DNA from: QQUD01 sp039029915
GTDB lineage: Bacteria; Chloroflexota; Anaerolineae; Promineifilales; Promineifilaceae
Direction: 5' to 3'
Length of the DNA stretch: 14,168 nt
Assembly (NCBI GenBank): GCA_039029915.1
Contig: JBCCFD010000180.1
Coordinates: 1-14,168, forward strand
The translations under genes were made by a program, and so were the position numbers. Positions 1-6,943 of this stretch are shown piece after piece (positions within the stretch are counted from its first letter, which is position 1; each line of letters opens with the position of its first letter). Below the pieces are notes generated by a model. The model saw nothing but the letters and a program-made list of their open reading frames with translations, had not been told where the DNA came from and made no database searches.

Positions 1-34
1 CGCCAAGCTGGTCGTTGAGGCGTTAGGCGTTTAA
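1..34 (+). CDS. C-terminal tail of an upstream gene (partial)
   Basis: Reading from base 2 gives an open frame ending A-K-L-V-V-E-A-L-G-V and a TAA stop at 32-34. It lies 29 bases before the next gene on the same strand. The ending looks like an ordinary protein C-terminus, and the other two frames hit stops early. Only eleven codons are visible, so the family cannot be named. It may form an operon with the oxidoreductase that follows. Confidence 0.5.
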   Translation, partial: AKLVVEALGV

Positions 35-63
35 TCAAAAAACGGAAAAAAAGAGGAACAACC

Positions 64-693
64 GTGAAAATAGAAGTTATTGGAACTGGAAATATTGGCC
101 GCACTTTAGGGGTCAAATGGGCCTTAGCCGGACACGCAGTGACTTTCGGCATCCGCCAAATGAACGACAAGGCTCAACGTTGCTTAGATGAAAGCGATGG
201 CAAAGCAACGGCCGTTTCCGTAAATGAAGCCATTCAAAAAAGCGACATCATCTTGCTAGCCATTCCTGGCAAAGCAGTCGCTGCGTTTTTGCTGGAGAAT
301 AACGATGGGCTAAATGGCAAAACAATAATTGATGCCACAAACAATGTTGGTAGTGAGGTTATGAACAATATAGAGACTATTCAAAACGCTACATCCGACA
401 CAAGTGTCTACCGCGCCTTTAGCTCACTTGGCTGGGAAAATTTCGCCAACCCGCAAATCGATGGCGAAAAGCTGGCCTTGCTCTATTGTGGCCCAGAAGA
501 AAATAGAGGCGAAATAGCCAAGTTAATTGAGGCCATCGGCTTAGACCCAATCTATCTTGGTGATGAAGGCCAAGCCTCATTAATCGATAGTATGACGCGG
601 GTTTGGTTTGCGTTAGCATTTGGGCAAGGATACGGCCGTCGCTTTGGATTCAAATTAGTTCAAGAACATAAGCCAGGATCACAATCACCGTAG
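64..693 (+). CDS. NAD(P)-binding oxidoreductase, F420-dependent NADP reductase-like
   Basis: The 209-residue protein opens with a Rossmann dinucleotide-binding turn, G-T-G-N-I-G at residues 7-12. This is followed by the usual second half of such domains (D-I-I-L-L-A-I-P near 61-68 and K-T-I-I-D-A-T-N near 86-93). This pattern fits the F420H2:NADP oxidoreductase/COG2085 family, which reduces a small-molecule partner with NAD(P)H. Use of coenzyme F420 itself is not shown: many members of the family act on other substrates, and no F420 biosynthesis gene is visible. The start is GTG at 64, with AGAGGA at 52-57 as ribosome binding site. A strong terminator follows the stop. The gene contains two copies of the ACGGCCGT octamer (208-215 and 632-639). 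No link to the sulfonate locus is apparent. Confidence 0.75.
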   Translation: MKIEVIGTGNIGRTLGVKWALAGHAVTFGIRQMNDKAQRCLDESDGKATAVSVNEAIQKSDIILLAIPGKAVAAFLLENNDGLNGKTIIDATNNVGSEVMNNIETIQNATSDTSVYRAFSSLGWENFANPQIDGEKLALLYCGPEENRGEIAKLIEAIGLDPIYLGDEGQASLIDSMTRVWFALAFGQGYGRRFGFKLVQEHKPGSQSP

Positions 694-742
694 TCAAATC
701 GTTTGGAAGATTATTTCAAACTGCCTCTTCCCATAAACAAAA

Positions 743-777
743 AAGGTGGTCTATCGTAAAAATCGATGGACCACCTT
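743..777. terminator. Bidirectional Rho-independent terminator
   Basis: A 14-bp stem with one G-T wobble (arms 743-756 and 764-777, outer part AAGGTGGTC/GACCACCTT) closes a 7-base loop. A-rich sequence lies to the left and T-rich sequence to the right, so both strands have a T-tract after the hairpin. It sits between two convergent genes and should end transcription from both sides. Confidence 0.88.
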
Positions 778-782
778 CTCAA

Positions 783-1118
783 TTATTTTTTCAAACTTAG
801 CTGATAACTTTCATCTAGCCATCGCTCCCAGAGCGCCTGTGGCATTGGGTCTTCAGCGGTAAATCGGGCTGTTACCCAACCGTGCTTGCCAATCTCATAA
901 TTTTTTGGTTCTTTTTGCGATAGCGCATCCGCCTCATCAATTGAATTTTTAAGCTTAAACATCGCTTTGTATCGCCCGCCCTGCTCGCCAATATACAAAA
1001 ACGCTTTTTTACCTGATTTAAAAGAGGTTTGGGTACAGGCTGCCCCTTCATCCACACCACTGTATTGACCTGCTTGTATTTTAATTGGGTCTGTTGGATC
1101 ATTACTCATTTGACTCAT
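783..1118 (-). CDS. MmcQ/YjbR-like protein
   Basis: This small protein has about 111 residues. Its central G-K-K-A-F-L-Y-I-G stretch, the later E-I-G-K-H-G-W-V-T-A-R-F stretch and the C-terminal W-L-D-E-S-Y-Q-L match the pattern of the MmcQ/YjbR family. Members are single-domain cytoplasmic proteins of poorly defined role, often called DNA-binding from their fold. I chose the ATG at 1116-1118 because AAAGGA lies just upstream. A longer reading back to 1166 would run 38 bases into the preceding gene. The ATG at 1107-1109 is also possible. It is the last gene of the ArsR-led operon, 10 bases after the VOC gene, and ends just before the bidirectional terminator. The family call rests on pattern memory and is moderately sure. 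Confidence 0.68.
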   Translation of the reverse strand: MSQMSNDPTDPIKIQAGQYSGVDEGAACTQTSFKSGKKAFLYIGEQGGRYKAMFKLKNSIDEADALSQKEPKNYEIGKHGWVTARFTAEDPMPQALWERWLDESYQLSLKK

Positions 1119-1128
1119 CCTGTCCTTT

Positions 1129-1512
1129 CTAGCCTGCCAGCATCCACTGCACCTGATATTTATCAATCAACATGCCAAAGTTATTTTCTAGGGGAAATTG
1201 AACTTGTCCCCCATTAGAAAGCTCATCAAATACTCGCTTTTGTTCTTGCTGGTCTGAAAAAGTAACAAACATGGCAAAATTTCCACCCTTGACAACTTCT
1301 TGACCTGGCATGTCATCCGATGCTTTAAAACGGACGCCTTCCGCTCGAAATTCTGAATCAAAAATTCGATCTTGGAACTCTGCAGGTACATCGAGTGGTG
1401 AGTCCCCCACCGTTTGCAGAGACACGATTTCTCCATTTAGGCAAGATTTATAAAAATTAAGAGCCTCGTGACAGCTTCCCGAAAACATTAAATAAGGAAT
1501 GACTTCTTTCAT
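1129..1512 (-). CDS. PhnB-like VOC (glyoxalase/bleomycin-resistance fold) protein
   Basis: The 127-residue protein begins M-K-E-V-I-P-Y-L-M-F, then has the E-A-L-N-F-Y-K segment typical of PhnB/'3-demethylubiquinone methyltransferase-like' VOC proteins. A G-G-N-F-A-M-F-V-T-F strand follows, and near the C-terminus F-G-M-L-I-D-K-Y with W-M-L. These proteins are small metal-binding or metal-free dimers with mostly unknown substrates; the methyltransferase name is historical. The ATG start at 1510-1512 has a strong GGAGG site four bases upstream. The gene lies 15 bases after the AHSA1 gene. ArsR, SRPBCC and PhnB-like genes often travel together, which fits this operon. The specific role is unknown. 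Confidence 0.85.
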   Translation of the reverse strand: MKEVIPYLMFSGSCHEALNFYKSCLNGEIVSLQTVGDSPLDVPAEFQDRIFDSEFRAEGVRFKASDDMPGQEVVKGGNFAMFVTFSDQQEQKRVFDELSNGGQVQFPLENNFGMLIDKYQVQWMLAG

Positions 1513-1527
1513 TTATCCTCCAAATTA

Positions 1528-1986
1528 TTAGGAAACGGCCGTTTCCGCTTCCAAAATCTCACTCAATTTCTCAAAGCCAGCCAACCAGCCAACTTTTACA
1601 TACTGGCTATAGCTATCTGGCAAGTTATCTTGAGTTAACCGCACCCTTGTGCCTTGTGCATCAACATGAAATTCAACCCGAACTGGCATCGGTTCCTGAT
1701 TAAAGCCGTCGTAAAGATCGTAAGCTAATAAAGCGGGTGGATCATACGCCGTAATCATCCCTTTTTGTTGGTAATCGCCAACATCTTTAAGCGTCATAAG
1801 ATGATTAAATTTCCCCCCCACCTCAGGCTCAATTTCAGACTGCACCTGAGTGGCATAAGCACATCCCCACCACAGCTGAACTTTGCTCGTTTCAACCCAA
1901 GCCTCAAACACCGCTTCTCGCGGAGCATTAAAAATGCGCGTCACCGTTAAACGGCCGTTTTCATAAGATATTTCACTCCCCTTCAT
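1528..1986 (-). CDS. AHSA1/SRPBCC-domain protein
   Basis: The 152-residue protein has the typical opening of AHSA1-type SRPBCC proteins: L-T-V-T-R-I-F-N-A-P-R-E-A-V-F-E-A-W near residues 13-30, then W-W-G and a G-G-K-F strand near 57-60, and a late W-L-A-G-F-E-K-L helix. The fold forms a deep hydrophobic cavity that binds small lipophilic ligands. The name comes from the Hsp90 activator Aha1 and does not imply that role. Its start overlaps the end of the arsR-type gene by 14 bases, so translation is probably coupled. Two ACGGCCGT copies lie in it. One, at 1531-1546, is a perfect 16-base palindrome spanning the last codons (T-A-V-S). The ligand is unknown. Confidence 0.88.
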   Translation of the reverse strand: MKGSEISYENGRLTVTRIFNAPREAVFEAWVETSKVQLWWGCAYATQVQSEIEPEVGGKFNHLMTLKDVGDYQQKGMITAYDPPALLAYDLYDGFNQEPMPVRVEFHVDAQGTRVRLTQDNLPDSYSQYVKVGWLAGFEKLSEILEAETAVS

Positions 1987-2314
1987 CTTGTTTGTTTTCC
2001 TCTAAATACGCTTCGACTGCATTAAATTGCGCGTTCCAAAACTGAGCATAATAAGCAATCCAATCACGCGCTTGTTCCGCTGGTTCAGGATTCACGCGAA
2101 TAATATGGTCTCTGCCTTGTTTCGTTCTTTGAATCAAGCCCGCTTTTTCCAAGACGCGTAAATGCTTAGAAATGGCGGGTTGAGAGATATTATACGGCCG
2201 TGCCAGAGCAGAAATATTTGTCTCCCCTTTTGATAGCTGAGCCAGCATGCCTCTTCGTGTCGAATCAGCAAGCGCACCAAATATTAAATCAAGCTTCTCA
2301 TTATATATAACCAT
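1973..2314 (-). CDS. ArsR-family transcriptional repressor
   Basis: The 113-residue protein has the classic ArsR winged-helix layout: D-L-I-F-G-A-L-A-D-S-T-R-R near residues 9-21, the recognition helix I-S-Q-P-A-I-S-K-H-L-R-V-L near 43-55, then the wing (L-I-Q-R-T-K-Q-G-R near 60-68). No C-x-C metal-binding motif is seen, so metal sensing is unlikely. It resembles ArsR members paired with SRPBCC proteins, as here. It heads the four-gene minus-strand operon. No Shine-Dalgarno lies upstream, and the ATG is only 8 bases beyond a good -10 box, so the message may be leaderless. An inverted repeat over the start suggests self-repression. Confidence 0.92.
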   Translation of the reverse strand: MVIYNEKLDLIFGALADSTRRGMLAQLSKGETNISALARPYNISQPAISKHLRVLEKAGLIQRTKQGRDHIIRVNPEPAEQARDWIAYYAQFWNAQFNAVEAYLEENKQDEGE

Positions 2315-2351
2315 ACGGTTATATATTAAACCGTTTTTAAAATATCGTCAA
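2303..2351 (-). promoter_or_regulatory. Promoter and probable operator of the ArsR-led operon
   Basis: Read on the minus strand, a -35 box TTGACG (2346-2351) is followed after exactly 17 bases by TAATAT (2323-2328). The start codon begins 8 bases later. An inverted repeat with 10-bp arms (2303-2312 and 2317-2326, core AACC-atac-GGTT) covers the -10 box and the ATG. A second overlapping repeat, ACGGTT-N8-AACCGT, spans 2315-2334. A repressor bound here would block both polymerase and ribosome, which fits ArsR self-regulation. The boxes and repeats are seen; the binding is inferred. Confidence 0.75.
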
Positions 2352-2352
2352 G

Positions 2353-2385
2353 AAAAAAGCCCCAGCAAATTTGCTGGGGCTGAGC
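2353..2385 (-). terminator. Rho-independent terminator of ald-comD-comE
   Basis: A perfect 24-base palindrome (2358-2381; arm AGCCCCAGCAAA) is followed on the minus strand by a run of six T. It lies shortly after the comE stop codon and directly before the -35 box of the ArsR operon, separating the two units. A T-run also lies on the plus-strand side, but no plus-strand gene leads into it. Confidence 0.92.
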
Positions 2386-2417
2386 TATTTTTTTGATTAC
2401 TATCTTCTAAACCGATT

Positions 2418-2984
2418 TTACGCTTGAACCTCAGCTTTAAACCGGTCTCGAATCAATCCCGGTGACATGGGTATCGCTTTCAATTTGGGGCTACCACTAG
2501 CCACTTTCGCCACAATGACATGAGGACCAGCCTCTTGCAAACAGGATTCAAGACAAGCCTTCGCAGATTGGCCATCGACTTCGAGCACATTTTCAATTCC
2601 TGCTGCTCTAGCCATCGCTGCTAAATCTGTTTTGCCTGCCGTATGGGTTTGTTGATCTCCCGTTGAGCCATACGCTTCGTTATCCACAATAAACAAAATA
2701 TAATTTTCTGGGGCAAAATTAGCAATCGTTGACAGCGTCCCTAAATTCATCAAGACGCTGCCATCCCCATCAATCGACACCACCTTTTTGCCTGTTGTTC
2801 GGCTCAGGCCTAATCCAATTGAAGAAGACAAGCCCATTGACCCCAGCATATAAAAATGACGCGGATCATCTTTGATAGCGTAAAGCTCTTGTGAAGGAAA
2901 GCCAATATTGCAAACAACCAGTGTTTGGTCATTTAAAACAGGCACAATTTCTTGAAGCAGTTCGTATCGTCGAAACTCACTCAC
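2418..2984 (-). CDS. comE: Sulfopyruvate decarboxylase, beta subunit
   Basis: This 188-residue protein is the thiamine-diphosphate-binding half of a two-subunit decarboxylase that converts 3-sulfopyruvate to sulfoacetaldehyde and CO2. The G-D-G-S motif at 73-76, with the paired asparagine about 27 residues later (V-D-N-E-A-Y-G-S-T-G near 100-109), is the TPP/Mg signature. Phosphonopyruvate decarboxylase has the same two domains in one chain of roughly 380 residues. The split into a small alpha and beta pair, next to xsc-type sulfonate genes, favours sulfopyruvate. The start is GTG at 2982-2984, overlapping the comD stop by four bases (GTGA), with a strong AGGAGGT upstream, so the subunits are probably made in step. 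It ends the ald-comD-comE unit. Confidence 0.85.
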   Translation of the reverse strand: MSEFRRYELLQEIVPVLNDQTLVVCNIGFPSQELYAIKDDPRHFYMLGSMGLSSSIGLGLSRTTGKKVVSIDGDGSVLMNLGTLSTIANFAPENYILFIVDNEAYGSTGDQQTHTAGKTDLAAMARAAGIENVLEVDGQSAKACLESCLQEAGPHVIVAKVASGSPKLKAIPMSPGLIRDRFKAEVQA

Positions 2985-3487
2985 GCTGCACCTCCTAACC
3001 AGAAGTCGAAATCGAGCAGGGCCGCGACAGGACGCTGAGCCACCTGTGTATGCTGAACAAGCTGCCCCACTTTGGGAATATCTCGCCGGTCGCTAAAGTT
3101 AAATGTTGGAATATTAATCGTTTCGAGTAACGGCCGTACCGCCACACCCATCGGCACCTGTGCGCTAATTTTTTCACCCGGCGAGCCGCGATGGCTTACA
3201 ATCATCAGTATCGGCAGGTTATAAAGCAAACCCAACGAGCATAGCGACGTCAAAAGCGTGCCCACCCCCGTGTTTTGCATCACCAGCACCGGCGTTTTAC
3301 CACCCAAGTAGGCCCCAGCACAAACGCCAAGCCCCTCTTCCTCACGGGTCACCGACACATATTCATACGTTGTTTGGGCCTCCAAAATATTAATTAACGG
3401 GCCTAAAAGCTTACACGGCACCGATGCATAAAAATCAGCCCCGTTCGCTGATAGGCTCGCAAACAGTTCCTCACTGACTGTTGGCAT
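2981..3487 (-). CDS. comD: Sulfopyruvate decarboxylase, alpha subunit
   Basis: The 168-residue protein matches the N-terminal (pyrimidine-binding) domain of TPP decarboxylases. It shows V-P-C-K-L-L near 23-28, the acidic V-T-R-E-E-E-G segment near 46-52 that supplies the cofactor-activating glutamate, then G-A-Y-L-G-G-K and V-L-V-M-Q-N-T-G-V-G near 58-76. It pairs with ComE to make the active enzyme. In methanogens ComDE serves coenzyme M synthesis; in bacteria it serves degradation of sulfolactate, DHPS or cysteate. With xsc nearby, degradation is the likely role. The ATG start at 3485-3487 has AGGAG seven bases upstream. It lies 127 bases after ald, and an AT-rich hairpin sits in that gap. 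One ACGGCCGT copy lies at 3130-3137. Confidence 0.85.
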   Translation of the reverse strand: MPTVSEELFASLSANGADFYASVPCKLLGPLINILEAQTTYEYVSVTREEEGLGVCAGAYLGGKTPVLVMQNTGVGTLLTSLCSLGLLYNLPILMIVSHRGSPGEKISAQVPMGVAVRPLLETINIPTFNFSDRRDIPKVGQLVQHTQVAQRPVAALLDFDFWLGGAA

Positions 3488-3518
3488 GTTTTTTCTCCTT
3501 CTCTTTGAGTAAAAAGTA

Positions 3519-3567
3519 AAAAGTGAAAAATAAAAGTGTGCGTAGCCACTTTTTATTTTTCACTTTT
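3519..3567. repeat. AT-rich hairpin in the ald-comD spacer
   Basis: Arms at 3519-3538 and 3547-3567 pair over about 20 bp with one extra T on the right. The loop is 8 bases (3539-3546). The words AGTAAAAAGTG and CACTTTTTA recur around it. The stem has almost no G or C outside short GTG/CAC blocks, so it is not a typical terminator. It could trim or stabilise the ald-comDE message, or be a decayed mobile repeat. Similar words occur in the spacers near 6905 and 8713. Confidence 0.6.
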
Positions 3568-3614
3568 CAAATCGTCGTTTTTTACTTTTTGATTATAAAT
3601 TCTAACAGGCGATA

Positions 3615-4727
3615 CTACATTAACCCACATGGATCAACATATTCATACCCGAGGGAAGAAGCTACACCTGCATGCGTTACTTTACCGTTCATTGTGTTCA
3701 AGCCGCGCATCAAGGCAACATCAGATTTACAAGCTGCTTCAGCCCCCATATTGGCTAGTTTTACAGCGTAGGGGAGGGTGACGTTGGTTAACGCTAACGT
3801 TGACGTCCGCGGCACAGCCCCTGGCATATTGCCAACCGAGTAATGAACAACATCATGCTTCGTGTAAATTGGATTATCATGGTAGGTAACCCGATCAACT
3901 GTTTCAATACAGCCACCCTGATCGATGGCGATATCAACGATAACTGCACCAGCTTTCATCGTTTTAACCATCTCTTCTGTAACTAATTTTGGCGCTTTTG
4001 CGCCGGTGATTAAGACCGCTCCCACAAGCAAGTCAGCTTCAGCAACGGCTTCAGCAATATTGCCTGAATTTGACATGACTGTCTCAATTCGTGCGCCAAA
4101 AATGTCGTTTAAATACCGCAGACGCTCGGCATTGATGTCTAAAATAATCACCTTAGCACCTAAGCCAATTGCCATCTTTGCCGCATTGACACCAGCTACA
4201 CCACCGCCAATAATTGTCACAGTTCCTGGACGTACACCAGGTACGCCACCCAGCAAAATGCCCTGACCGCCGTACGCTTTTTTCAGGTAATGCGCGCCAA
4301 GCTCCACTGACATTCGGCCGGCTACTTCACTCATGGGAGTAAGCAATGGCAAACCACCCCGATCTGGCTCAACCGTTTCGTAAGCAATGCCCGCAACACC
4401 GCTTTTCACAAGAGCTTCCGTCAAGGGGGCTTCTGCAGCAAGGTGCAGGTAGGTAAATAAAAGCAGGTCATCACGGAAGAAGCCATATTCTGCTTCAAGC
4501 GGTTCTTTAACTTTGTAGACCATGTTCGCTGACCATGCCTCGGCGGCGCTGGTAACTATCGTTCCACCCGCAGACACATATTCATCATCTCCAAAACCGC
4601 TTCCGGCTCCAGCTCCTGTTTCAATTAAAACTGTATGCTCATGACGGACTAGCTCCGCGACACCAGAGGGGGTTGCACCGACGCGATTCTCTAATGCTTT
4701 GATCTCTTTGGGTACTCCAATAATCAT
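3615..4727 (-). CDS. ald: Alanine dehydrogenase
   Basis: The enzyme interconverts L-alanine and NAD+ with pyruvate, ammonium and NADH in the cytoplasm. The 370-residue length is normal for the family. Visible landmarks are M-I-I-G-V-P-K-E-I-K at the start, R15, the substrate lysine K74 in K-V-K-E-P, H95 in Y-L-H-L-A, the NAD-binding G-G-G-V-A-G at 174-179, aspartate D269 in D-I-A-I-D-Q-G-G, and N-M-P-G-A-V-P-R-T-S-T at 300-310. The ATG start has AGGAG seven bases upstream. In this locus it would turn the alanine made by Tpa back into pyruvate, releasing taurine nitrogen as ammonium. It is divergent from an Lrp-family regulator, the usual ald/aldR arrangement, and is probably controlled by it. 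Confidence 0.96.
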   Translation of the reverse strand: MIIGVPKEIKALENRVGATPSGVAELVRHEHTVLIETGAGAGSGFGDDEYVSAGGTIVTSAAEAWSANMVYKVKEPLEAEYGFFRDDLLLFTYLHLAAEAPLTEALVKSGVAGIAYETVEPDRGGLPLLTPMSEVAGRMSVELGAHYLKKAYGGQGILLGGVPGVRPGTVTIIGGGVAGVNAAKMAIGLGAKVIILDINAERLRYLNDIFGARIETVMSNSGNIAEAVAEADLLVGAVLITGAKAPKLVTEEMVKTMKAGAVIVDIAIDQGGCIETVDRVTYHDNPIYTKHDVVHYSVGNMPGAVPRTSTLALTNVTLPYAVKLANMGAEAACKSDVALMRGLNTMNGKVTHAGVASSLGYEYVDPCGLM

Positions 4728-4948
4728 TTTTTTACTCCTAGCAATTCTCTACTTGTGACCTAATCTTTAAGAAATTGCCAACTGTTTTATACAGAGTCAC
4801 ACTTTCACAAGATTAGGTTTTATGAGGGAAATTAGTTAGTGGGAATTTTTCCTTCTGACAGGTAGAATAACAAAGAGAAAGCAAGATACACATAGCTTAT
4901 TTTAGCCATTTTAGCGTTTTCACTTAATATTTTGAGGCAATTTTCAAA
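4728..4948. promoter_or_regulatory. Divergent control region between ald and the Lrp-family gene
   Basis: This 221-base, AT-rich spacer must hold promoters for both genes. A 10-bp inverted repeat (ACCTAATCTT at 4758-4767, AAGATTAGGT at 4809-4818) has its arms 41 bases apart, about five helical turns centre to centre. That layout suits an Lrp-type octamer that wraps or loops DNA. TAGAAT at 4863-4868 could be a -10 box for the plus-strand gene, but no good -35 matches it. The repeat is seen; operator function is inferred. Confidence 0.55.
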
Positions 4949-5404
4949 ATGAGTTTAAATAAAAATCTACTAGATGACACCTCTTGGGCAATTTTAGAGG
5001 CGCTACAGGAAAACGGCCGTATTCCTTACAGCGAGCTAGGTAAAAAAGTGGGGCTCTCCACACCCGCCGTCAGCGAGCGCGTACGGAAACTTGAGGAAAA
5101 TGGCATCATCACGGGCTATCGGGCCACGCTAGATATGCACAAACTCGGCCGTGAAATTACCGCCTTCGTTAGCATTCGCAGCACCCCAGACAAAAACAAA
5201 AAGCTGATTGAATTTATCAAGAACTCGCCCGTTGTCGAAGAAGGTCACTACATTACCGGTCAAGCATCTTACATTGTCAAAATCGTTGTCCCAAAAATTA
5301 AAGACATGGAAACGTTTATTGGGGAAATATCTCACTTTGGCGCAACTAACACTTCCGTTGTCATGTCTACCCATGTAGACAAAAAAATATTCCGCGACCT
5401 GTAA
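4949..5404 (+). CDS. Lrp/AsnC-family regulator, probable regulator of ald
   Basis: The 151-residue protein has the two parts of the family. An N-terminal AsnC-type helix-turn-helix covers residues 8-60 (L-D-D-T-S-W-A-I-L near 8-16 and the recognition helix L-S-T-P-A-V-S-E-R-V-R-K-L near 36-48). A C-terminal RAM ligand-binding domain covers about 65-150, with G-x-A-S-Y near 104-108. Such proteins form octamers and sense amino acids. The gene is divergent from ald, as aldR genes are, so alanine is the likely ligand. Control of the wider sulfonate locus is possible but unproven. The start is ATG at 4949 with a weak, distant TGAGG (4933-4937). One ACGGCCGT copy at 5013-5020 encodes N-G-R in the first helix region. 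Confidence 0.9.
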   Translation: MSLNKNLLDDTSWAILEALQENGRIPYSELGKKVGLSTPAVSERVRKLEENGIITGYRATLDMHKLGREITAFVSIRSTPDKNKKLIEFIKNSPVVEEGHYITGQASYIVKIVVPKIKDMETFIGEISHFGATNTSVVMSTHVDKKIFRDL

Positions 5405-5417
5405 TCCACACAATTGG

Positions 5418-5463
5418 TAATAGGTAATTAGGAAGATTTGCAAACTATCCTAATTACCTATTA
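5418..5463. terminator. AT-rich hairpin between convergent genes
   Basis: Two perfect 16-base arms (TAATAGGTAATTAGGA at 5418-5433 and its reverse complement at 5448-5463) enclose a 14-base loop. It sits between the convergent Lrp-family gene and tpa, where a shared terminator is expected. It lacks a clear T-tract and a GC-rich stem, so termination is inferred from position. CTAATTAC is shared with the spacer at 8702-8709. Confidence 0.6.
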
Positions 5464-5486
5464 TATCGTTATTAAATGACAATCTT

Positions 5487-6851
5487 TTAAATAATCGCCT
5501 TCAACCCTGCCTCAATCGCCTCAATAATTTGATCAGCTTCTGATTGGCTAACTGTTAATGTTGGCGATAAGACCAACACATTACACAAGCCAGGAATCGT
5601 ATTGCCATTCTTTCCTATCAAGACTCCATTCTCTTTGGTTGTGCCAATAACCTTATTAACCAACGCTGGGTCTAAAGACTCTTTTGTTTCTTTATCAACT
5701 ACCAACTCAATACCAAATAACAAACCCTTACTGCGCACTTCACCCACATTGGGATGTTCCATCAGCTGATCAAACTGTTCCCGCATGTAAGCGCCCATCT
5801 TGGCAGAATTTTCAACCAGCCCTTCGCGTTCAATAATTTCAATATTGCGCAATGCCACAGCCGCTGCTACCGGATGAGCCCCGTAAGTATTGACATGACG
5901 AAAATGGGTTAATTGACTTGGATCACCCAAAAAAGCATCAAAAATCTTATCATTGACGACTGTCGCAGCGATAGGCTGATAGCCGCTAGCAATCCCTTTC
6001 GCACAGGTCATAATATCTGGCTTGACTGACCAGTGATGGTGACCCAGCATTTTACCCGTACGGCCAAATCCTGAAACGACTTCGTCGAATATCAACAGAA
6101 CCCCATACTTATCACAAATACGACGTACGGCAGGGATATAGTTGTCAGGTGGGATCAAAACCCCGCCACCAGAAATCATCGGTTCCATGATAAAAGCAGC
6201 AACCGTTTCAGCACCCTCAAAAATAATCGTTTGCTCGAGCTCTTGCGCCACTTGTTCTCCGTGCTCTTCAGGCGTTAGCTTGGGGTGGCGGCGATACGGA
6301 TACGGTGGGTTAATGTGCCGGAACTGAGGCGCCTGCATCGCAAAGCCAATTTTGCGCTCTGCTTGGCCCGTGGCGCTAATCGCTGCCATCGTATTGCCGT
6401 GATACGCTCGATATCGTGAAATGATCTTCTTGCGCAAATAGCCGTTTGGCTCGCCAGATTGTTGATGATATTGCCACACCATCTTAAATGCGGCCTCGTT
6501 GGCTTCAGAACCTGAGCATGAAAAGTAAACATGCCCATTCATATCAACTAAATTCAGCAATTTTTGGGCTAACCGAACAGCTGGTTCGCTCGACATGGTG
6601 GGTGAGAGATAGGCTAAGCTCTTCATTTGCTCATAGGCAACGTGAGCCAGCTCTTCACGGCCGTATCCAACATTAACACACCAAATACCCGCAATGGCAT
6701 CTAAATATTGCCTGCCATGCTGGTCCGTAAGCATGGCCCCTTCACCTTTCACAACATGCATAGGTGGGGCTTTTTTAAAATTACTGTGCTGGACGATTGG
6801 GTGCCATAAGCTATCTACACCGACTTGGGAAATTTCAGTCATTTGCATCAT
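5487..6851 (-). CDS. tpa: Taurine:pyruvate aminotransferase
   Basis: This class-III PLP aminotransferase (454 residues, normal length) is expected to convert taurine and pyruvate to sulfoacetaldehyde and L-alanine. Landmarks are S-L-W-H-P-I near 14-19, the phosphate-binding S-G-S-E-A-N-E-A near 113-120, Y-H-G-N-T near 150-154, the aspartate of F-D-E-V-V-S-G-F-G-R-T-G (D256) and the PLP lysine K285 in T-C-A-K-G-I-A-S-G. The family includes beta-alanine and omega-amino-acid enzymes with the same motifs. The taurine call leans on the neighbours xsc, ald and tauABC. The start is ATG at 6849-6851; an in-frame stop lies five codons upstream. No good Shine-Dalgarno is present, and the ATGs at codons 2 and 4 are alternatives. 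It is last in the tau-xsc unit. Confidence 0.9.
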   Translation of the reverse strand: MMQMTEISQVGVDSLWHPIVQHSNFKKAPPMHVVKGEGAMLTDQHGRQYLDAIAGIWCVNVGYGREELAHVAYEQMKSLAYLSPTMSSEPAVRLAQKLLNLVDMNGHVYFSCSGSEANEAAFKMVWQYHQQSGEPNGYLRKKIISRYRAYHGNTMAAISATGQAERKIGFAMQAPQFRHINPPYPYRRHPKLTPEEHGEQVAQELEQTIIFEGAETVAAFIMEPMISGGGVLIPPDNYIPAVRRICDKYGVLLIFDEVVSGFGRTGKMLGHHHWSVKPDIMTCAKGIASGYQPIAATVVNDKIFDAFLGDPSQLTHFRHVNTYGAHPVAAAVALRNIEIIEREGLVENSAKMGAYMREQFDQLMEHPNVGEVRSKGLLFGIELVVDKETKESLDPALVNKVIGTTKENGVLIGKNGNTIPGLCNVLVLSPTLTVSQSEADQIIEAIEAGLKAII

Positions 6852-6860
6852 GGGAAACTC

Positions 6861-6930
6861 GATTTACGATTTACGATTTTTGATCTACGATTGACGATTT
6901 ACTTCCACTTTGTTCGTAAATCGTCAATCG
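6861..6930. repeat. Inverted and tandem repeat in the xsc-tpa spacer
   Basis: Perfect 15-base arms (CGATTGACGATTTAC at 6888-6902 and its reverse complement at 6916-6930) enclose a 13-base loop. To the left, GATTTAC occurs twice in tandem, followed by GATTTTT (6861-6881). The element fills most of the 92 bases between xsc and tpa. It leaves tpa without a clear ribosome binding site. It may process or partly terminate the message, or be a decayed mobile repeat. Confidence 0.6.
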
Positions 6931-6943
6931 AAAATCATCAATT

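Noticed and set aside
1119..1166. Longer N-terminus for the MmcQ/YjbR-like protein
   Set aside because: It would overlap the end of the VOC gene by 38 bases and has no ribosome binding site; the ATG at 1116-1118 has AAAGGA upstream.
2418..3487. Phosphonopyruvate decarboxylase or acetolactate synthase
   Set aside because: The enzyme is split into two short subunits, and no phosphonate gene such as a PEP mutase is nearby; sulfonate genes are.
3925..4266. 113-codon plus-strand frame inside ald
   Set aside because: It is the mirror frame of a well-supported alanine dehydrogenase, with biased composition and no domain pattern.
6861..6930. CRISPR array
   Set aside because: The repeats are only 7 bases in direct tandem with no spacers, plus a single inverted pair.
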